A DNA stretch of 64,000 nt, from contig JARGXX010000031.1 of the NCBI GenBank assembly GCA_030374765.1, positions 62,001-126,000 on the forward strand, read 5' to 3'. The notes beneath the pieces were generated by a model. That model was not told where the DNA came from, ran no database searches, and was given only the letters and a program-made list of their open reading frames with translations. The first letter of the stretch is position 1, and every line of letters starts with the position of its first letter. This document shows positions 51,514 to 62,491 of the stretch, piece after piece. The position numbers and the translations under genes are program-made. The stretch comes from Agarophyton chilense. Its lineage: Eukaryota; Rhodophyta; Florideophyceae; Gracilariales; Gracilariaceae.

Positions 51514-54500
51514 ATGGCCATCCTCAACGCCGCGTCGGCCGCGCCCGAGACGGCCCACGCGCCGACCACGCCCCCGTCCAAGCCCGCGCTCTTCGTGCGC
51601 ACGCTCGTGCCCAGCCAGGCCGTGACGCGATGCATTTCATGTTGCATGCTCCCCCCACACGCGCTGCCACCGTCCCATCCCGCGCCCTTCTCGCCCCCAT
51701 CCTTGCGCTCCTGTCTACAGCTCGTCGTCGCCACTGACACCGCTGTCGAGCTCTTCGCCCTCCACCGCCCCACGCTCTCGCTCACATCGCTCACCCGCCA
51801 TAACTTCTTCACGCGCGTCCTGGACATTGCCGCTGTCAGCTCGCTCGTGCCTGGCCGAGATGTGCTCGTCGTGCTCCGTGATCACTCCACGCTCAGCTTC
51901 ATGCAGTTTGATGAGCGCTCCTCATGCCTTCGAATCGCAGAGCATGTCAACATGTTTCCCTTCTCCCAGCTTCCGTCCACTGGTGCTGTTCGACGTACCG
52001 CGCGTTTGCTTGCAACTCACCCGCGCAAGCGTATGGTAGCGGTAGCTAGTTTACAGTCCCTCATCTCCGTCTTCCCTGTCCTCTTTCTTCCAAAGCGCGT
52101 CAACGCCGGTAAAATAGCCTCAGTCGACGTAGATGGCACAATTCTTTCCATTGATTTCCTCGAAGATGACGAAGGCGTTCCGGGTGATGCCATTCTCGTC
52201 GCCCTGCTCCAAAAGGGCAGAGAGCAGGTTATCGCGCTCTACACTGTTGGTGTTCCCCCGGACTCATCTGGCGGCCTGTCCGTCACCTATGTCGGTTCCA
52301 TGATCACATGCGCCAGTCACCCCGATGATGTTGCCGTTGCGCGCGCTACATCTCAGCTCACTGGCGAATCGGTACGTCCAACACCTCCGGCTGCTGCTGT
52401 CACCAGGTTGACCGGCTGTCCTTTTCTCTTTGCCGTCTTCGTCGAGGGCAAGATCATTGCCGGCGATGCGCGTAGCGTCATAATCAATGCCCACGCTTCT
52501 GAAAATCCTTTAACCTCTAGAGGCGATGATGGCTTTTTCCTGGAAAGAACGTCCCGTGATGACGTGCGTTTGGGCGACCGTTCTGTCACGGGTATACTTG
52601 ACGACACGGGCATCCCACATGATGATATGGAATTTGTTCACCCCTCCACGGAGGCATCTGATGTTTTAGGCACTGCTGATGCGAGTGGTGTTCGCACACC
52701 TGGCTCGTCTGCCGAGGGAAGCGATTCTGGAAACACTCAGAATCTGGAAGGTTTTGTTACTCCCACGCAGACTCCAACTGCACGTCTGACAGAACCTCCA
52801 GCGGTGAACTACGCTCGTCGCAGTACTTTCTGGCGGAGTGGTACCCCTCCTGCTTTTCCGTTGTTGACGCGGCGCACCGTAATGTCTAGATATCCTTATA
52901 CGGGCCAAAGCGATTTTAGTATTGACGAAGATTATCTATCATACCTATTCGTGCCACCCTACATTACCCTTGATGCCGGTGATGCGAATGGCGTCGCTAC
53001 TTCCTGGGTGGATGCTAGAGATCACTTTTGCGATGAGAACGGTGACGGGAATGGCTTGTACTTCGTAATGGAAAGTGGTGCTATGTTTGTTTTGCGGTGG
53101 AGCGATTCTGTGAGAGAAGGCACCACAACGTTCCGTATCCCTGGCGGAGATCGTATACGAACGTCTCCGAAGCGTAATTTCAGTGTGGAATACGTAGGGG
53201 ACGTTGGTCCCGCTGTATCAATTGCAGCACTTGATCAGAAACTAATCTTCATCGCTAATGATGCTGCAGATGGTTCTCTACGACAACTACGTTTTCCCTC
53301 GGCGCATCAAAAGCAGAAAGCTCCTAAAACTGTCCAACCAGCCTGCTACGGTGCAAACCTGGGTATGTTGCAATATGATCTTGACGTGCGCCAAGAGTTT
53401 CTAAACTTGTGCCCTATCACAGACTTTATAATCACCCCCCCGCGAATAGACACAAAGGTGGATAAACGTGCCGAGGAATATCTCGCGCGACCGGCACAAC
53501 GTGGGTATGCAAGCGGCTCCTCAACAGATCATCGTGTTGACAATGTAGGTCTCGTTGATCTCACTGCCCCGGGCCCTGACACCATCGATATGCCGGTTCA
53601 GCAGACCGCCCTAGAACATGTCATTCATGGCTGTGATCGGGAGTCTGAAATTGTTGCTTGCAGCGGCACGGGACGTCAAGGATGTATTCGCATCATTCGT
53701 CCTGGGGCACCAGTAAGCGTTCTTGCTGCTGGTCCCCCGGCATTTCAGGCATGCAATGAAATGTGGCCACTGCAATTCACAAAGGATTGTACCTCTGATG
53801 CGGGCCTCTTACTTACGTTTGCGGATATGACCGGTCTTTTCTTGACTGTGCCACCAGAGGGTATCGGTCATCATTCGCGGCGTCCTCATGAGAATTCTAT
53901 TGTCGCACAGCTTGTCGATGGTACTGATGCCGTGGGTATTCTATCGACCTGTAGAACTATTGAGCTAGGTGTCATCGAAGATGGTGTAATAGCGCAGATT
54001 CATGAGAAAGGAATCAGATTCATTTCTATGAAAAAGGCGAACGATGTCGATCTCATTGGGAAAATCGTTAACAATTCTGTTAGGGAACCTTTGTACAGCA
54101 AGATTCTTGATTGGCATCCTCCGGAAGAAGGGAATATTTCTGTGGGATCCATAGGGGCTGGATTTATTCTTGTCTCGCTCGTTCGTCTCCATGGGTTGAA
54201 ACCTATCCTATATCTTTTGAAATGCTTTCCTTCAGAACCAACAAGGGGGCTCTGCGTCGTTGCAAGCGCAATATTAGATCATGAACTGAGTTGCATCAAA
54301 GTCCCAGAGTGGACCGTAATTCACTCCGACTATGACATCAGTTCTCCAAAGCTGCCTCCCATGGTCATCCTTGGCACGCATGCTCCCTCAATTGAAGTGA
54401 GATTGCTTGGACCCACTCTCGAAGTTGTTGATTGTCGATCAACAAGACCATGGGACATTCGGACACCAGTTCGTTCAGAACCCTCTGAGAGTGGAGGACG

Positions 54501-56802
54501 CAAAAATGAACTGCGTGGGGCTTCAGTTCCTACAGATGCATGTCCTTCACAGAATGAGTCCGATTCGTACCAAAAACGGAATGACACACATTTGGGCTTG
54601 ATGACTGCTGTTCCAGAGAGTATTTGTGCCCTAGAACTCGATGGAAGGCGAATAGTCATGGCTGGGCTCAGAGAAGGGTCCGTCATTTGCTTTAGCTTTG
54701 GCGAAGAGGATGACTTAGGTATTGGTGCGCCCGAATCTCCGAATGCTGCTGGGCATTTGGTTCTCGAGCTTCACAGGAAACTGGGCTATAGACCCGTAGT
54801 CGTCAAATCGGTGACTGTTGCAATTGGAAAAGTTATTTTGTGTCAGACCGAACGATTGTGGATGTGTACTAGTCATGGAGGGCGGAAATTGCGATGGACT
54901 CCTTTGGCTTTTCCGGAAACGAATGCAAGCTGCTCCTTCTCAGTGTTTGGGGCGGAAAGATGCTTTGCTACAGTTGCCGAAGACAGCATCCTGTACATAT
55001 GTAGTCTACGGCGAAAGTGCGAAGTGTCAGTTCGTTCAATTCTCATTGGAAGTACACCGAGGCGAGTAGTACAAGCTCCAACAAAGAGAGACTGTGTTGT
55101 AGTGGCAACCACTAGTGAGCACAGCGCTGTGCAGAAGCATGGGAGCAATGAAGAGTCTCCCGGTGGCAATTTGGCTAGTATGTCAGAGTTCTCGGAACTT
55201 CAAGCGTACAGCAAACGGACACGGAAACGGTTGGGAAGGATTTCGTTACTCAGTGGAGAATTAGTTCATTTACTAACCACATGGAAAGATTTTATAGTGG
55301 TAGGGACGTCTTGGGGTCTCCGCGACTTGGGGCCGCTTGATAGATGTTTGCGGGGCCGCTTGCTCTTGTACTCACTGCGTCCTGTTTTAAAGAAGGGATC
55401 CACGGGACACGGGGAAGAGCGTGTACGGTTTCGGCTTTGTACTGAACTTGTTCTACCTGGTGCTATATTTGCCGGATGTCCACATCCAACGGCAGATATG
55501 CTGGCCATATCATGCAATTCAGATATCATTTTGCTAGCCATGGTTCCATCGAGGGACTCTTTTGTTGAGGTGGCTCGTGCATCTGTACGCACTTTGGTCG
55601 TAAGCCTGAGCATACAAGATGATATGATCTGTGTTGTTGACCGCAAAGATTCAGTGGCCTTTTTCCAGATCCATGTGGGCGTTGAAAAGTTGGTTCGGGA
55701 TAGAAGTGACTATCGAAAGCGTGTGGTTTCAGACGCAGTTTTGATAGATCGAAGCCAGATGCTGGGTGTTGACCGGCTCGGAAACCTGTTTTCTCTTGGA
55801 TATGAAGAAATGGATGGTCCTGGGCGTGTTCAGGTCGTTAAGAAGGATGGCTCGGTGGATTCGCCATACATTCCAATTGTGATGTCGATGCGAACTCAAA
55901 GTGGTAGATTAGTAGCACCCCAAGATACAACATCACAAGACGGCATACCTTCCACACTGGGGCAGGAATACGATGAGATGCCTCCTGAGTCAGGATCTGA
56001 TCATTCTGCTCCAATGATGGCTTCTAATTCGGAACAGCTAGCGCCTTCTGAGGATATGGAAGGAGTGGTTGAGACGGGCGAAGCACAAGATAGTGAAGGG
56101 GTCCAAATGACAGATTGGAGCGACGACCATAATAATGGCAGCGAAGTGAATCAGAATTCTGATGTGGCAAGCGTAGAAGAAAACGAACCCCCAAATAACG
56201 AGAACAACGAACTGGGTGATGGAGCTGTCCAGATGAATGCTCCTGCAGAAGAGCCAGTGGTAGAGACAACCGATCCCGAGCAGGACCCGCGACATATGGG
56301 TGTGCCGAGAAATTTAGTGTGTTATCATAGCTTCAACATGAACGATATAGCTCTGCGAATAAGAGTAGGATGTTTCAGTCGAAGCGAAAAGGTGAATGAA
56401 ATGGAAGACTGGGATGTAGAAGGTGGAAGGCTTTCGACAATGGCCAGAAAACCATTCTTCCGTGGGCGGAGCGAAGCGGTGTTTTGTGGGACGGTGAACG
56501 GAGCTCTTATATCTGCGGTTTCAATGTCTTCTGAAGCGTACGAGTTGTTGAGCAGGGTAGAGCAGGAAATGAGCAAGCTTACCGAGCTCGGGGGACGCAA
56601 AACTGGATGTACTCATGAAAGGTTTCGGTCGGCTTATGGGCGTCCCGCCATTTGTTGTGTAGATGGAGACCTGCTTGACGAGTTTGAACATTTGGAATCG
56701 TCGATGAAAAGAACGGTCGCTGCACATGTAGGATATGAGGGGGAGAAAGGAGTACTGCGACTTGAAGGGACAATACGGGATCTGTACGATAGAGTCGGAT
56801 GA
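51514..56802 (+). CDS. CPSF-A domain protein of the DDB1/CPSF160/SF3b130 superfamily
   Basis: 1762 residues. The N-terminal third is an MMS1_N-type propeller (VLVVLRDHSTLSFMQF, LLATHPRKRMVAVAS), the middle holds scattered WD-like strands, and the C-terminal part is the CPSF-A domain ending CCVDGDLLDEFEHL, the family signature. The ending (AVFCGTVNGALISAVSMSSEAYELLSRVEQ) and the N terminus resemble the plant At3g11960-type CPSF-A protein more than CPSF160, SF3b130 or DDB1; this is a judgement from memory. Such proteins act as multi-propeller scaffolds in RNA processing or CUL4 ligases. An acidic Ser/Glu/Asn-rich insert (about 1458-1600) helps explain the length, beyond the usual 1100-1450. No intron was needed to keep the frame. 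Confidence 0.85.
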   Translation: MAILNAASAAPETAHAPTTPPSKPALFVRTLVPSQAVTRCISCCMLPPHALPPSHPAPFSPPSLRSCLQLVVATDTAVELFALHRPTLSLTSLTRHNFFTRVLDIAAVSSLVPGRDVLVVLRDHSTLSFMQFDERSSCLRIAEHVNMFPFSQLPSTGAVRRTARLLATHPRKRMVAVASLQSLISVFPVLFLPKRVNAGKIASVDVDGTILSIDFLEDDEGVPGDAILVALLQKGREQVIALYTVGVPPDSSGGLSVTYVGSMITCASHPDDVAVARATSQLTGESVRPTPPAAAVTRLTGCPFLFAVFVEGKIIAGDARSVIINAHASENPLTSRGDDGFFLERTSRDDVRLGDRSVTGILDDTGIPHDDMEFVHPSTEASDVLGTADASGVRTPGSSAEGSDSGNTQNLEGFVTPTQTPTARLTEPPAVNYARRSTFWRSGTPPAFPLLTRRTVMSRYPYTGQSDFSIDEDYLSYLFVPPYITLDAGDANGVATSWVDARDHFCDENGDGNGLYFVMESGAMFVLRWSDSVREGTTTFRIPGGDRIRTSPKRNFSVEYVGDVGPAVSIAALDQKLIFIANDAADGSLRQLRFPSAHQKQKAPKTVQPACYGANLGMLQYDLDVRQEFLNLCPITDFIITPPRIDTKVDKRAEEYLARPAQRGYASGSSTDHRVDNVGLVDLTAPGPDTIDMPVQQTALEHVIHGCDRESEIVACSGTGRQGCIRIIRPGAPVSVLAAGPPAFQACNEMWPLQFTKDCTSDAGLLLTFADMTGLFLTVPPEGIGHHSRRPHENSIVAQLVDGTDAVGILSTCRTIELGVIEDGVIAQIHEKGIRFISMKKANDVDLIGKIVNNSVREPLYSKILDWHPPEEGNISVGSIGAGFILVSLVRLHGLKPILYLLKCFPSEPTRGLCVVASAILDHELSCIKVPEWTVIHSDYDISSPKLPPMVILGTHAPSIEVRLLGPTLEVVDCRSTRPWDIRTPVRSEPSESGGRKNELRGASVPTDACPSQNESDSYQKRNDTHLGLMTAVPESICALELDGRRIVMAGLREGSVICFSFGEEDDLGIGAPESPNAAGHLVLELHRKLGYRPVVVKSVTVAIGKVILCQTERLWMCTSHGGRKLRWTPLAFPETNASCSFSVFGAERCFATVAEDSILYICSLRRKCEVSVRSILIGSTPRRVVQAPTKRDCVVVATTSEHSAVQKHGSNEESPGGNLASMSEFSELQAYSKRTRKRLGRISLLSGELVHLLTTWKDFIVVGTSWGLRDLGPLDRCLRGRLLLYSLRPVLKKGSTGHGEERVRFRLCTELVLPGAIFAGCPHPTADMLAISCNSDIILLAMVPSRDSFVEVARASVRTLVVSLSIQDDMICVVDRKDSVAFFQIHVGVEKLVRDRSDYRKRVVSDAVLIDRSQMLGVDRLGNLFSLGYEEMDGPGRVQVVKKDGSVDSPYIPIVMSMRTQSGRLVAPQDTTSQDGIPSTLGQEYDEMPPESGSDHSAPMMASNSEQLAPSEDMEGVVETGEAQDSEGVQMTDWSDDHNNGSEVNQNSDVASVEENEPPNNENNELGDGAVQMNAPAEEPVVETTDPEQDPRHMGVPRNLVCYHSFNMNDIALRIRVGCFSRSEKVNEMEDWDVEGGRLSTMARKPFFRGRSEAVFCGTVNGALISAVSMSSEAYELLSRVEQEMSKLTELGGRKTGCTHERFRSAYGRPAICCVDGDLLDEFEHLESSMKRTVAAHVGYEGEKGVLRLEGTIRDLYDRVG

Positions 56803-57056
56803 GGAAAATTACAGATGGCTTGGGGTATTGGAGGAAATAATCTGCTAAGCAAACACAAAGCGTTGAGAAGTGAAGACGATTAGGTTGGAGGAAAACGGCG
56901 AGTGCAGGCAGGGCAAATTTACTACGAAGCAAGCAGCTTGGTGTGGGACTGAGGCTGTGCGCCATACTTGGGCCAACGAAGCGCGCTACGGATTACAGAG
57001 AAGCGCTGTTGAAAGGGTAAAAGGAGTTGGGAACAGATATGGTGTGAGTTGATAAG

Positions 57057-57462
57057 TTAACCGCCCAATTGCGAAACCATGGCGTCGACACAGTCGAGTT
57101 CCTGCATATCAAGAGAGTCTGGTGTGTCTTCCTCATTAATTCTATGACCGTCAAAGAGGAAACGATAGGCTCCCTTAGTTGTTCCCATGCGCGCGCAATA
57201 GGCGTCCATGAGTTTCTTTAGCTGCGTGGTCTTTTTGATTTTAAACTGAACCTCGTTTCCTTCTGCATCTCGGACCTGCGGCGAAGGAGGCGTGAAAAGG
57301 GAGTGCGCACAAAGAAAGGCCGCACGGACGGTTAGTTGACGGGTTGGGGAGGCGGTCGTCGAAGACGAAAGACAGGTAGCTTACCTTAATGTTGATCTGC
57401 TCGCCCGGCTCGGGCTTGGTATCGACATTAGCCTTCGAGTCTTCGGGTGCCTTCTCAGCCAT
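57057..57462 (-). CDS. SUMO (two exons), encoded in mature form
   Basis: 98 residues from exons 57385-57462 (26 codons) and 57057-57275, phase 0, across a 109-nt intron (gtaagc...cgccgcag). A flexible N terminus (MAEKAPEDSKANVDTKPEPG) is followed by the ubiquitin fold: INIKVRDAEGNEVQFKIK, KKLMDAYCARMGTTKGAYRF, LFDGHRINEEDTPDSLDMQ. It ends AMVSQLGG and stops. SUMO is attached to Lys of target proteins through its C-terminal Gly-Gly by E1, Ubc9 and ligases. Most eukaryotes make it as a precursor with extra residues after GG; here the stop follows directly. No Psi-KxE site is obvious in the N terminus. Convergent with the CPSF-A gene. Confidence 0.95.
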
Positions 57463-58168
57463 GGTGCGAATGAAGACGGGGGCGCGGAAGGTCGGAAGCG
57501 CGGAAGGTCGGAAGCGTAAAGAGCGAATAAAATGAGATGAAAGCGCGGGCGATAGGCTTGGGCTGGCGCGACTGCGTGACAAAGCGAACGGCGACGTTGA
57601 GCGTAGGGACGGGGGGGGAAGAGGGGCGCGGGAAGGGGGTGGGGCAAGTGCGTTGAAAGGAATGTTGCCCGAAATGGCGCGCGTGGCGCACAGGTAACCC
57701 TTATCCTTTTAGCCTGTCCGTCACCAGCTCTACAAGCTCACATCACAACGGATCAACGGATCAAGCGCAATTTTTTCAAACTGCAGAGGCCCGTTCGAAA
57801 TCTAGAGAGGCGCGCTGCACGCGCGCCCTTGTGGCACGGCGCATCGCTCTACTCGTTCGCGTTCCGCCATGTGTTTGGTGCGTCCACGCCACTGCAACGT
57901 TTCCGTCGTCATTGTCAGCTCGCGTTGTAGCCGCACCGACCGACGTTCGTTCGTCAACGTTTGCCGCTCTCCGACTTCTGCAGCCCCCCCCCCCTCGTAG
58001 CTAGGTTATCAGCGCGGATCACGTCTGTATCTGTGTCGACGTCCTTTCCGCCATGATAAAAGCCAGCCCCCGCTCTGTCGACGGCCGCGCTGCCGTCCCG
58101 TGATCCAGCTTGCTTTGCTTTCGCCCCCACCATTCAACCCCCGCCTCGTATTTACCTCATTCTACGTC
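57463..58168. promoter_or_regulatory. Divergent SUMO / Cys-rich protein promoter
   Basis: 706 bp. A TATA-like GATAAAAG lies at 58055-58062 for the plus-strand gene, and poly-C stretches lie at about 57983-57993 and 58122-58142. No gene seen. Confidence 0.45.
58055..58062 (+). promoter_or_regulatory. TATA-like element
   Basis: GATAAAAG, 107 nt before the ATG at 58169. Confidence 0.3.
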
Positions 58169-59347
58169 ATGGCCTTCTTACTCCCTCTGCTTTCCGCATT
58201 CCTCGTCGCGACGGCGCTCGCTTGCTCCCCGGGATCGTATCGCGCCCCCGATTCATCCTGCAAGTCGTGCCCGTCGGGCACGTTCATGCCCGAAGCGAAC
58301 GCCACCTCATGCTGGACATGTCCTCCCAATGCCTTTCCCTCCCCTGACCTCACCCAATGCATTTGTCATGTTGGTACCATCTGGAACGTCACCGCCAAAG
58401 TTTGCGAGCCCTGTCAGCCTGGAACATACTACTCTATCTCTGCAGAGGGGAACCGATCTTGTCAGTCGTGCCGCGCGCATACCTACCAGCCAAACGCTGG
58501 CCAGCCCCACTGCCTCAGCTGCCCTCCGTCTACATATGCCCCCCCAGGGTCCTCGTCTTGTACAGAATGTCCGCACGACGCTGCCAGTGTCCAATCGTCT
58601 TCGTGCGGAAGCTGTCCTCCGGGCAATGAGTATGATGCTTATGATCGCTCTTGCATCCCTTGTAAGCTCGACTTTTTCAAGCCCAACCCTGGTTACGAAC
58701 CGTGCATACCGTGTCCGCCCAGCGCTTATTCTGATGTCGGCTCCGCTAGCTGCATTCAGTGTGCTAAGAACACAGCGCCCATGAAGAACGGTACCTGTGC
58801 ATCGTGTCCTCCGGGGCAAGCCTACGATCCTTATGACCGAGACTGCAAAACATGTCGCCGTGGAACATTCACCAGTTATTTGAACTCTGTGGAACTGTGT
58901 TTCGTGTGTGCTGGACATAGCTATGCATTCGAGGGTTCTTCGTCTTGCATTGAATGCCCACCCAATCAGGCGCTCATGAAGGATGGGTCCTGTGCGGCCT
59001 GTGACTCCGGCTATTACTACGATGATCTGGAGTTTAGTTGCGTGCAGTGCCCAGTGAACCACGTCAGTTCGGGAGGTGATGTATCTACATGCCGAACCTG
59101 TCCGCGCGGGAGTTACAGTCGAGCAGGCTCATCTGAATGCGTGTACTGCCCGCCAAATACCGGATACATCTTGAGTCTCGATCGCTGTGAAACTTGCCCA
59201 CCAGGAGAGTTTTACGATCAATATGGAGCAGATTGTCTCCAATGTCACTCGACCAGCGTCAAGCCGAGCACCGGTATTGATTTCTGCCACAATTGTTCTC
59301 CTGGGTTTACGGCCAACCAGAACCATACCGCTTGCGTCCACTTTTAA
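58169..59347 (+). CDS. Secreted Cys-rich (GCC2/GCC3, TNFR/ephrin-receptor-like) repeat protein
   Basis: 392 residues. A signal peptide (MAFLLPLLSAFLVATALA) is followed directly by about nine Cys-rich modules of the form C..CP.G.Y.......C..CP...Y...GSSSC..CP, the GCC2/GCC3 or 'ephrin-receptor-like' repeat also seen in many algal and protist surface proteins. Cys make up over 10% of the mature chain and should be paired in disulfides. There is no transmembrane segment or GPI signal at the end (NCSPGFTANQNHTACVHF), so secretion or cell-wall association is inferred. The start at 58169 (gtcATGg) opens the signal peptide; the frame is open to 58100. Partners and function are unknown. Confidence 0.85.
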   Translation: MAFLLPLLSAFLVATALACSPGSYRAPDSSCKSCPSGTFMPEANATSCWTCPPNAFPSPDLTQCICHVGTIWNVTAKVCEPCQPGTYYSISAEGNRSCQSCRAHTYQPNAGQPHCLSCPPSTYAPPGSSSCTECPHDAASVQSSSCGSCPPGNEYDAYDRSCIPCKLDFFKPNPGYEPCIPCPPSAYSDVGSASCIQCAKNTAPMKNGTCASCPPGQAYDPYDRDCKTCRRGTFTSYLNSVELCFVCAGHSYAFEGSSSCIECPPNQALMKDGSCAACDSGYYYDDLEFSCVQCPVNHVSSGGDVSTCRTCPRGSYSRAGSSECVYCPPNTGYILSLDRCETCPPGEFYDQYGADCLQCHSTSVKPSTGIDFCHNCSPGFTANQNHTACVHF

Positions 59348-60060
59348 CTTACATTCACGACCGAATCGAATCATTGAGCTTGGTTTCGGAGGTTTCCACC
59401 AACCGGGATTGAGTACATGGCTTGTGGGAAGGGGTTTTAAACCACCTGTTGTTCTTTTTTTCGGGTTAAACATTCGTAGTTTGTGACAGTCTGCAAATTG
59501 TCTTCGTGGGAATACGGACATACAAGCATGATGATCACGAGATCACTTTTGAAACATCTGATCCTTGATTGGAGGTGTGGCAAAACAGCGAGCAAGCTGG
59601 CATCATTTTTTTGAATAAGCTAGAGATGTGGTTGACAGCTGGCTCTTGGTAGCGTGCGATGAGGGGTGGTGTGTTGTCACGCATTTGGCTGTCGGACTTG
59701 AAAAGTGGCGGGCATTTTTGCTGCGACTATTGCTCGTTCTGTCGCTCCACAGATTTTACGTACTGTATACCGTCCGCATAGCATCATAGTTGTTGGCTCA
59801 TACCACATCTGGATTAAAATTTTATCAGGAAGGTGAAATGGAGTAAAATGTTGCCCAATCGCCAGCTACAGTATATGCTGTAGCGTACAGCCAAGCACCG
59901 CTGTAAGCTGCGAATGAAGGTATGTATGATATATGCTATACTAATTCGTTGTAGACTTTCTGGACATGAAACTTGTCGCCATTGTTTGTCGGCACGAAAG
60001 CACACGACTATATTGTAACGAGGGTGACCATTCAGGACTTCTTTCATGCGCGGAGTAACA
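59348..60060. other. Convergent intergenic region, no gene seen
   Basis: 713 bp, AT-rich, between the Cys-rich repeat gene and the flotillin gene; only short frames. Confidence 0.4.
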
Positions 60061-61675
60061 CTACCCAGTCAACGAGTTCGCTACCTTTCCATTTGCCAGA
60101 TTCGCTAAGCCTTGGCGAATGTCACAATTGGTCAGAGCCTGAATAGCTTCCGGAACCTCGGCCACCATTCGAGTCATCTCGCGGGTAAACTGAGAAGGTC
60201 CACTCCCACTGTTGCTGCCACCACTGACGAACACCATCTTCTCCGTCTTTGAAAGCGGCTCCGCCAAGGAGCCAGCCACACGGGGCATCATATCGATCAT
60301 CTTCTCCAGAAGCACGCCGTAATTCGCACTAAGCAACATGGGAAATAGAAATCAGAAAGCCGTTAGTAATCTTACACACTGGACCGTTGTAGACAATTGA
60401 CAAAAATACGTACTGTTTTTGCCATATTTGAAGTTTTCTTTCCAGCACATCATTTTCAGCCATTCCCTTGGCTCGAAGAGCTTCAGCTCTCTTGAGCTCC
60501 ACCTCAACCTCTGCAGCACCTTTTGCACGAATTACATCAGCAGTGGCATCACCAGCTCGTTTGATTTTCTCAGCTTCAACTTCAGCTCTGGCAATGCCCA
60601 CTTTCTCTAGAATCACACTTTGTTTCTCCGCCTCTGCTTTTCCAAGTAGTTCAATCTTCTCTGCTTCAGCTGCAGCACTGACGCGAATGCCATCTGCGTC
60701 CACTTTGGCTTTGTACAGTTTGGCATCAGCTTCCACATGAACGACCTGTTCTTTCAACAATCGCTCTTTTTCCACATATTGCTTCATCACCAATAACTCA
60801 GCTTTTGCCTCGGCGGCCATGGCTTCCTTTTTTTTCACCAGCAAGAGCTTGTCTTGTTCCGCGTCTGCGATATCGAACGCCTTGTTTTGTGCGGCAATGT
60901 GCTTATCAATTTCCTGCTGAGCCTGGGCTTTCTTTATCTTGGTTTCTTGGTCCGAAACGATTTTGATCTGTTCTTGTTCGTTTATCTTGACTTCTGCGCG
61001 TGTCTCCTCCTCTGTTTTCTTTGCAGCAGCCGCACTTTGATGCATTGCACGTCCCTCAACGGCCCCTCTCTTCACGCTTTCAGTAGGAGAAACTCCTAAA
61101 GCTTCAATGTATCCATTATCATCGTTAATGTCGGCAACGGTATACGACACAATGGTGAGGCCCATATTTCTCATGTCACTGTGGCAGAGCTCGAGAACAC
61201 GTTTCGAAAATGTGGCACGATCCCGATAGAGCTCTTCCACAGTGAGAGCACCGATAATAGAACGCTGATGTCCTGCAACAGTCTTCTGGATGGAATCTTC
61301 GATTTCCGAATCCTTCTTACCGATGAAATGCTGTGCAGCAAGTCTGATTGCGGATTCATCTGTGACAAGGTCCTCCGTAACACGAGTGAAATGCGGGGCA
61401 AGCTCCTCGTCACCATCGACAGTGGCAGTCCAACCCTGTATCTTGACCTGACAACATGATGTGACGTTGACAGAGACGCCGTTGATATCTGTTCCGTGTT
61501 TGGTGTGCACGGTGATGGTGCGCAGCTCTAGACCTAATCTATCGATGCGCTGCATAAAGGGGACTGCCAACACGCGACCGCCAACGTAGACGGTGACTTT
61601 TTTCCCTCCAGAGGACTTGATGAGGGCAGTGTTCGGCCCGGCTGTATGCACGAAGGCATTGAAAAACGAAGGCAT
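60061..61675 (-). CDS. Flotillin (two exons)
   Basis: 509 residues from exons 60414-61675 and 60061-60328, joined in phase 2 across an 85-nt intron (gtacgt...gcttag). The N-terminal SPFH/PHB domain (about 1-190) contains VGGRVLAVPFMQRIDRL, VNVTSCCQVKIQGW, HQRSIIGALTVEELYRDRATF and MRNMGLTIVSYTVADINDDNGY. A long Ala/Glu/Lys coiled coil with EA repeats (about 200-420) and a C-terminal segment (VAGSLAEPLSKTEKMVFVSG) complete the flotillin layout. Flotillins oligomerise on the cytosolic face of membrane microdomains and take part in endocytosis and signalling. There is no signal peptide; attachment is by the SPFH domain and acylation. The overall order is closer to eukaryotic flotillins than to bacterial YqiK types. 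Reading through the intron would replace the conserved C terminus. Confidence 0.95.
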
Positions 61676-62491
61676 TTTGAGAGGAGATTAGACCTGAACG
61701 GCTTGAGACTCGTAAGAGAGTGAGCAAGGAGATGAGGCGGTGTTGGTCGACGCAACCAGACGGATGTAGGTAGAGGGCGCGACAACTGCATATCTTAAGC
61801 ATTTCCTGTGATGGCCAGAGTCAAGTCGTACCGGTTTGTAGAAGCCTGCAGGAGATTCATATACCCAATAATAAAGCGGCAACGTGACAGGATATTCATG
61901 CGAAGAGACATGGACAGTGGAAGAGTGGCGTTGATTGGCGCTTGGCGCCGCAGCAACAAAGGATCAAAACGAAAAAAAAAACAGCAATGCAGTGCAAGAA
62001 ACCGTTTGCTCTGGACACACGTGGACACATTGTGGCCTCTCCCTCAAGCGCGTGCCCCGCGCAGCACAGCGAGATACCGGTGCAGAAAAGCGGCACTTAT
62101 CGCGGCACGCATTGTGTGCACCAGCGTCGTTTTCACTGTATACTTCACCAATCATGACGGTTTAACGTTCGCCGCGTGGGTAATCGTTGCTTGCCGTTGA
62201 GCAACGAAACAACTTATCACCATCAGACTCTGCGCACGCAAGCGCGAGCCGATGCGCCGCGCGTCTTGCTGTTCCCGTGACCTACCCTGCCATGCACCTC
62301 CGCTCGGCGGGGTCGGCAGCCCGCACTACATAGTTTGCGTAGCAGCGTGTCGCATACGCCGTAATTCGCGAGATCGGCCCGTTACGCTTGTCCTTCCCTT
62401 CTTAAACGCCCTCTCTCTCCCTTCTTCACCTTTCTTCCTCCTCGCTCACAGTTCCCTAGCCTGGTCCCGAGTTCCCTCTCCCCCGTGAGCT
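61676..62491. promoter_or_regulatory. Divergent flotillin / Cys-rich protein promoter
   Basis: 816 bp. The side near 62492 has a TATA-like cttaaacg at 62401 and a pyrimidine-rich leader ending ctctcccccgtgag. No gene seen. Confidence 0.4.
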
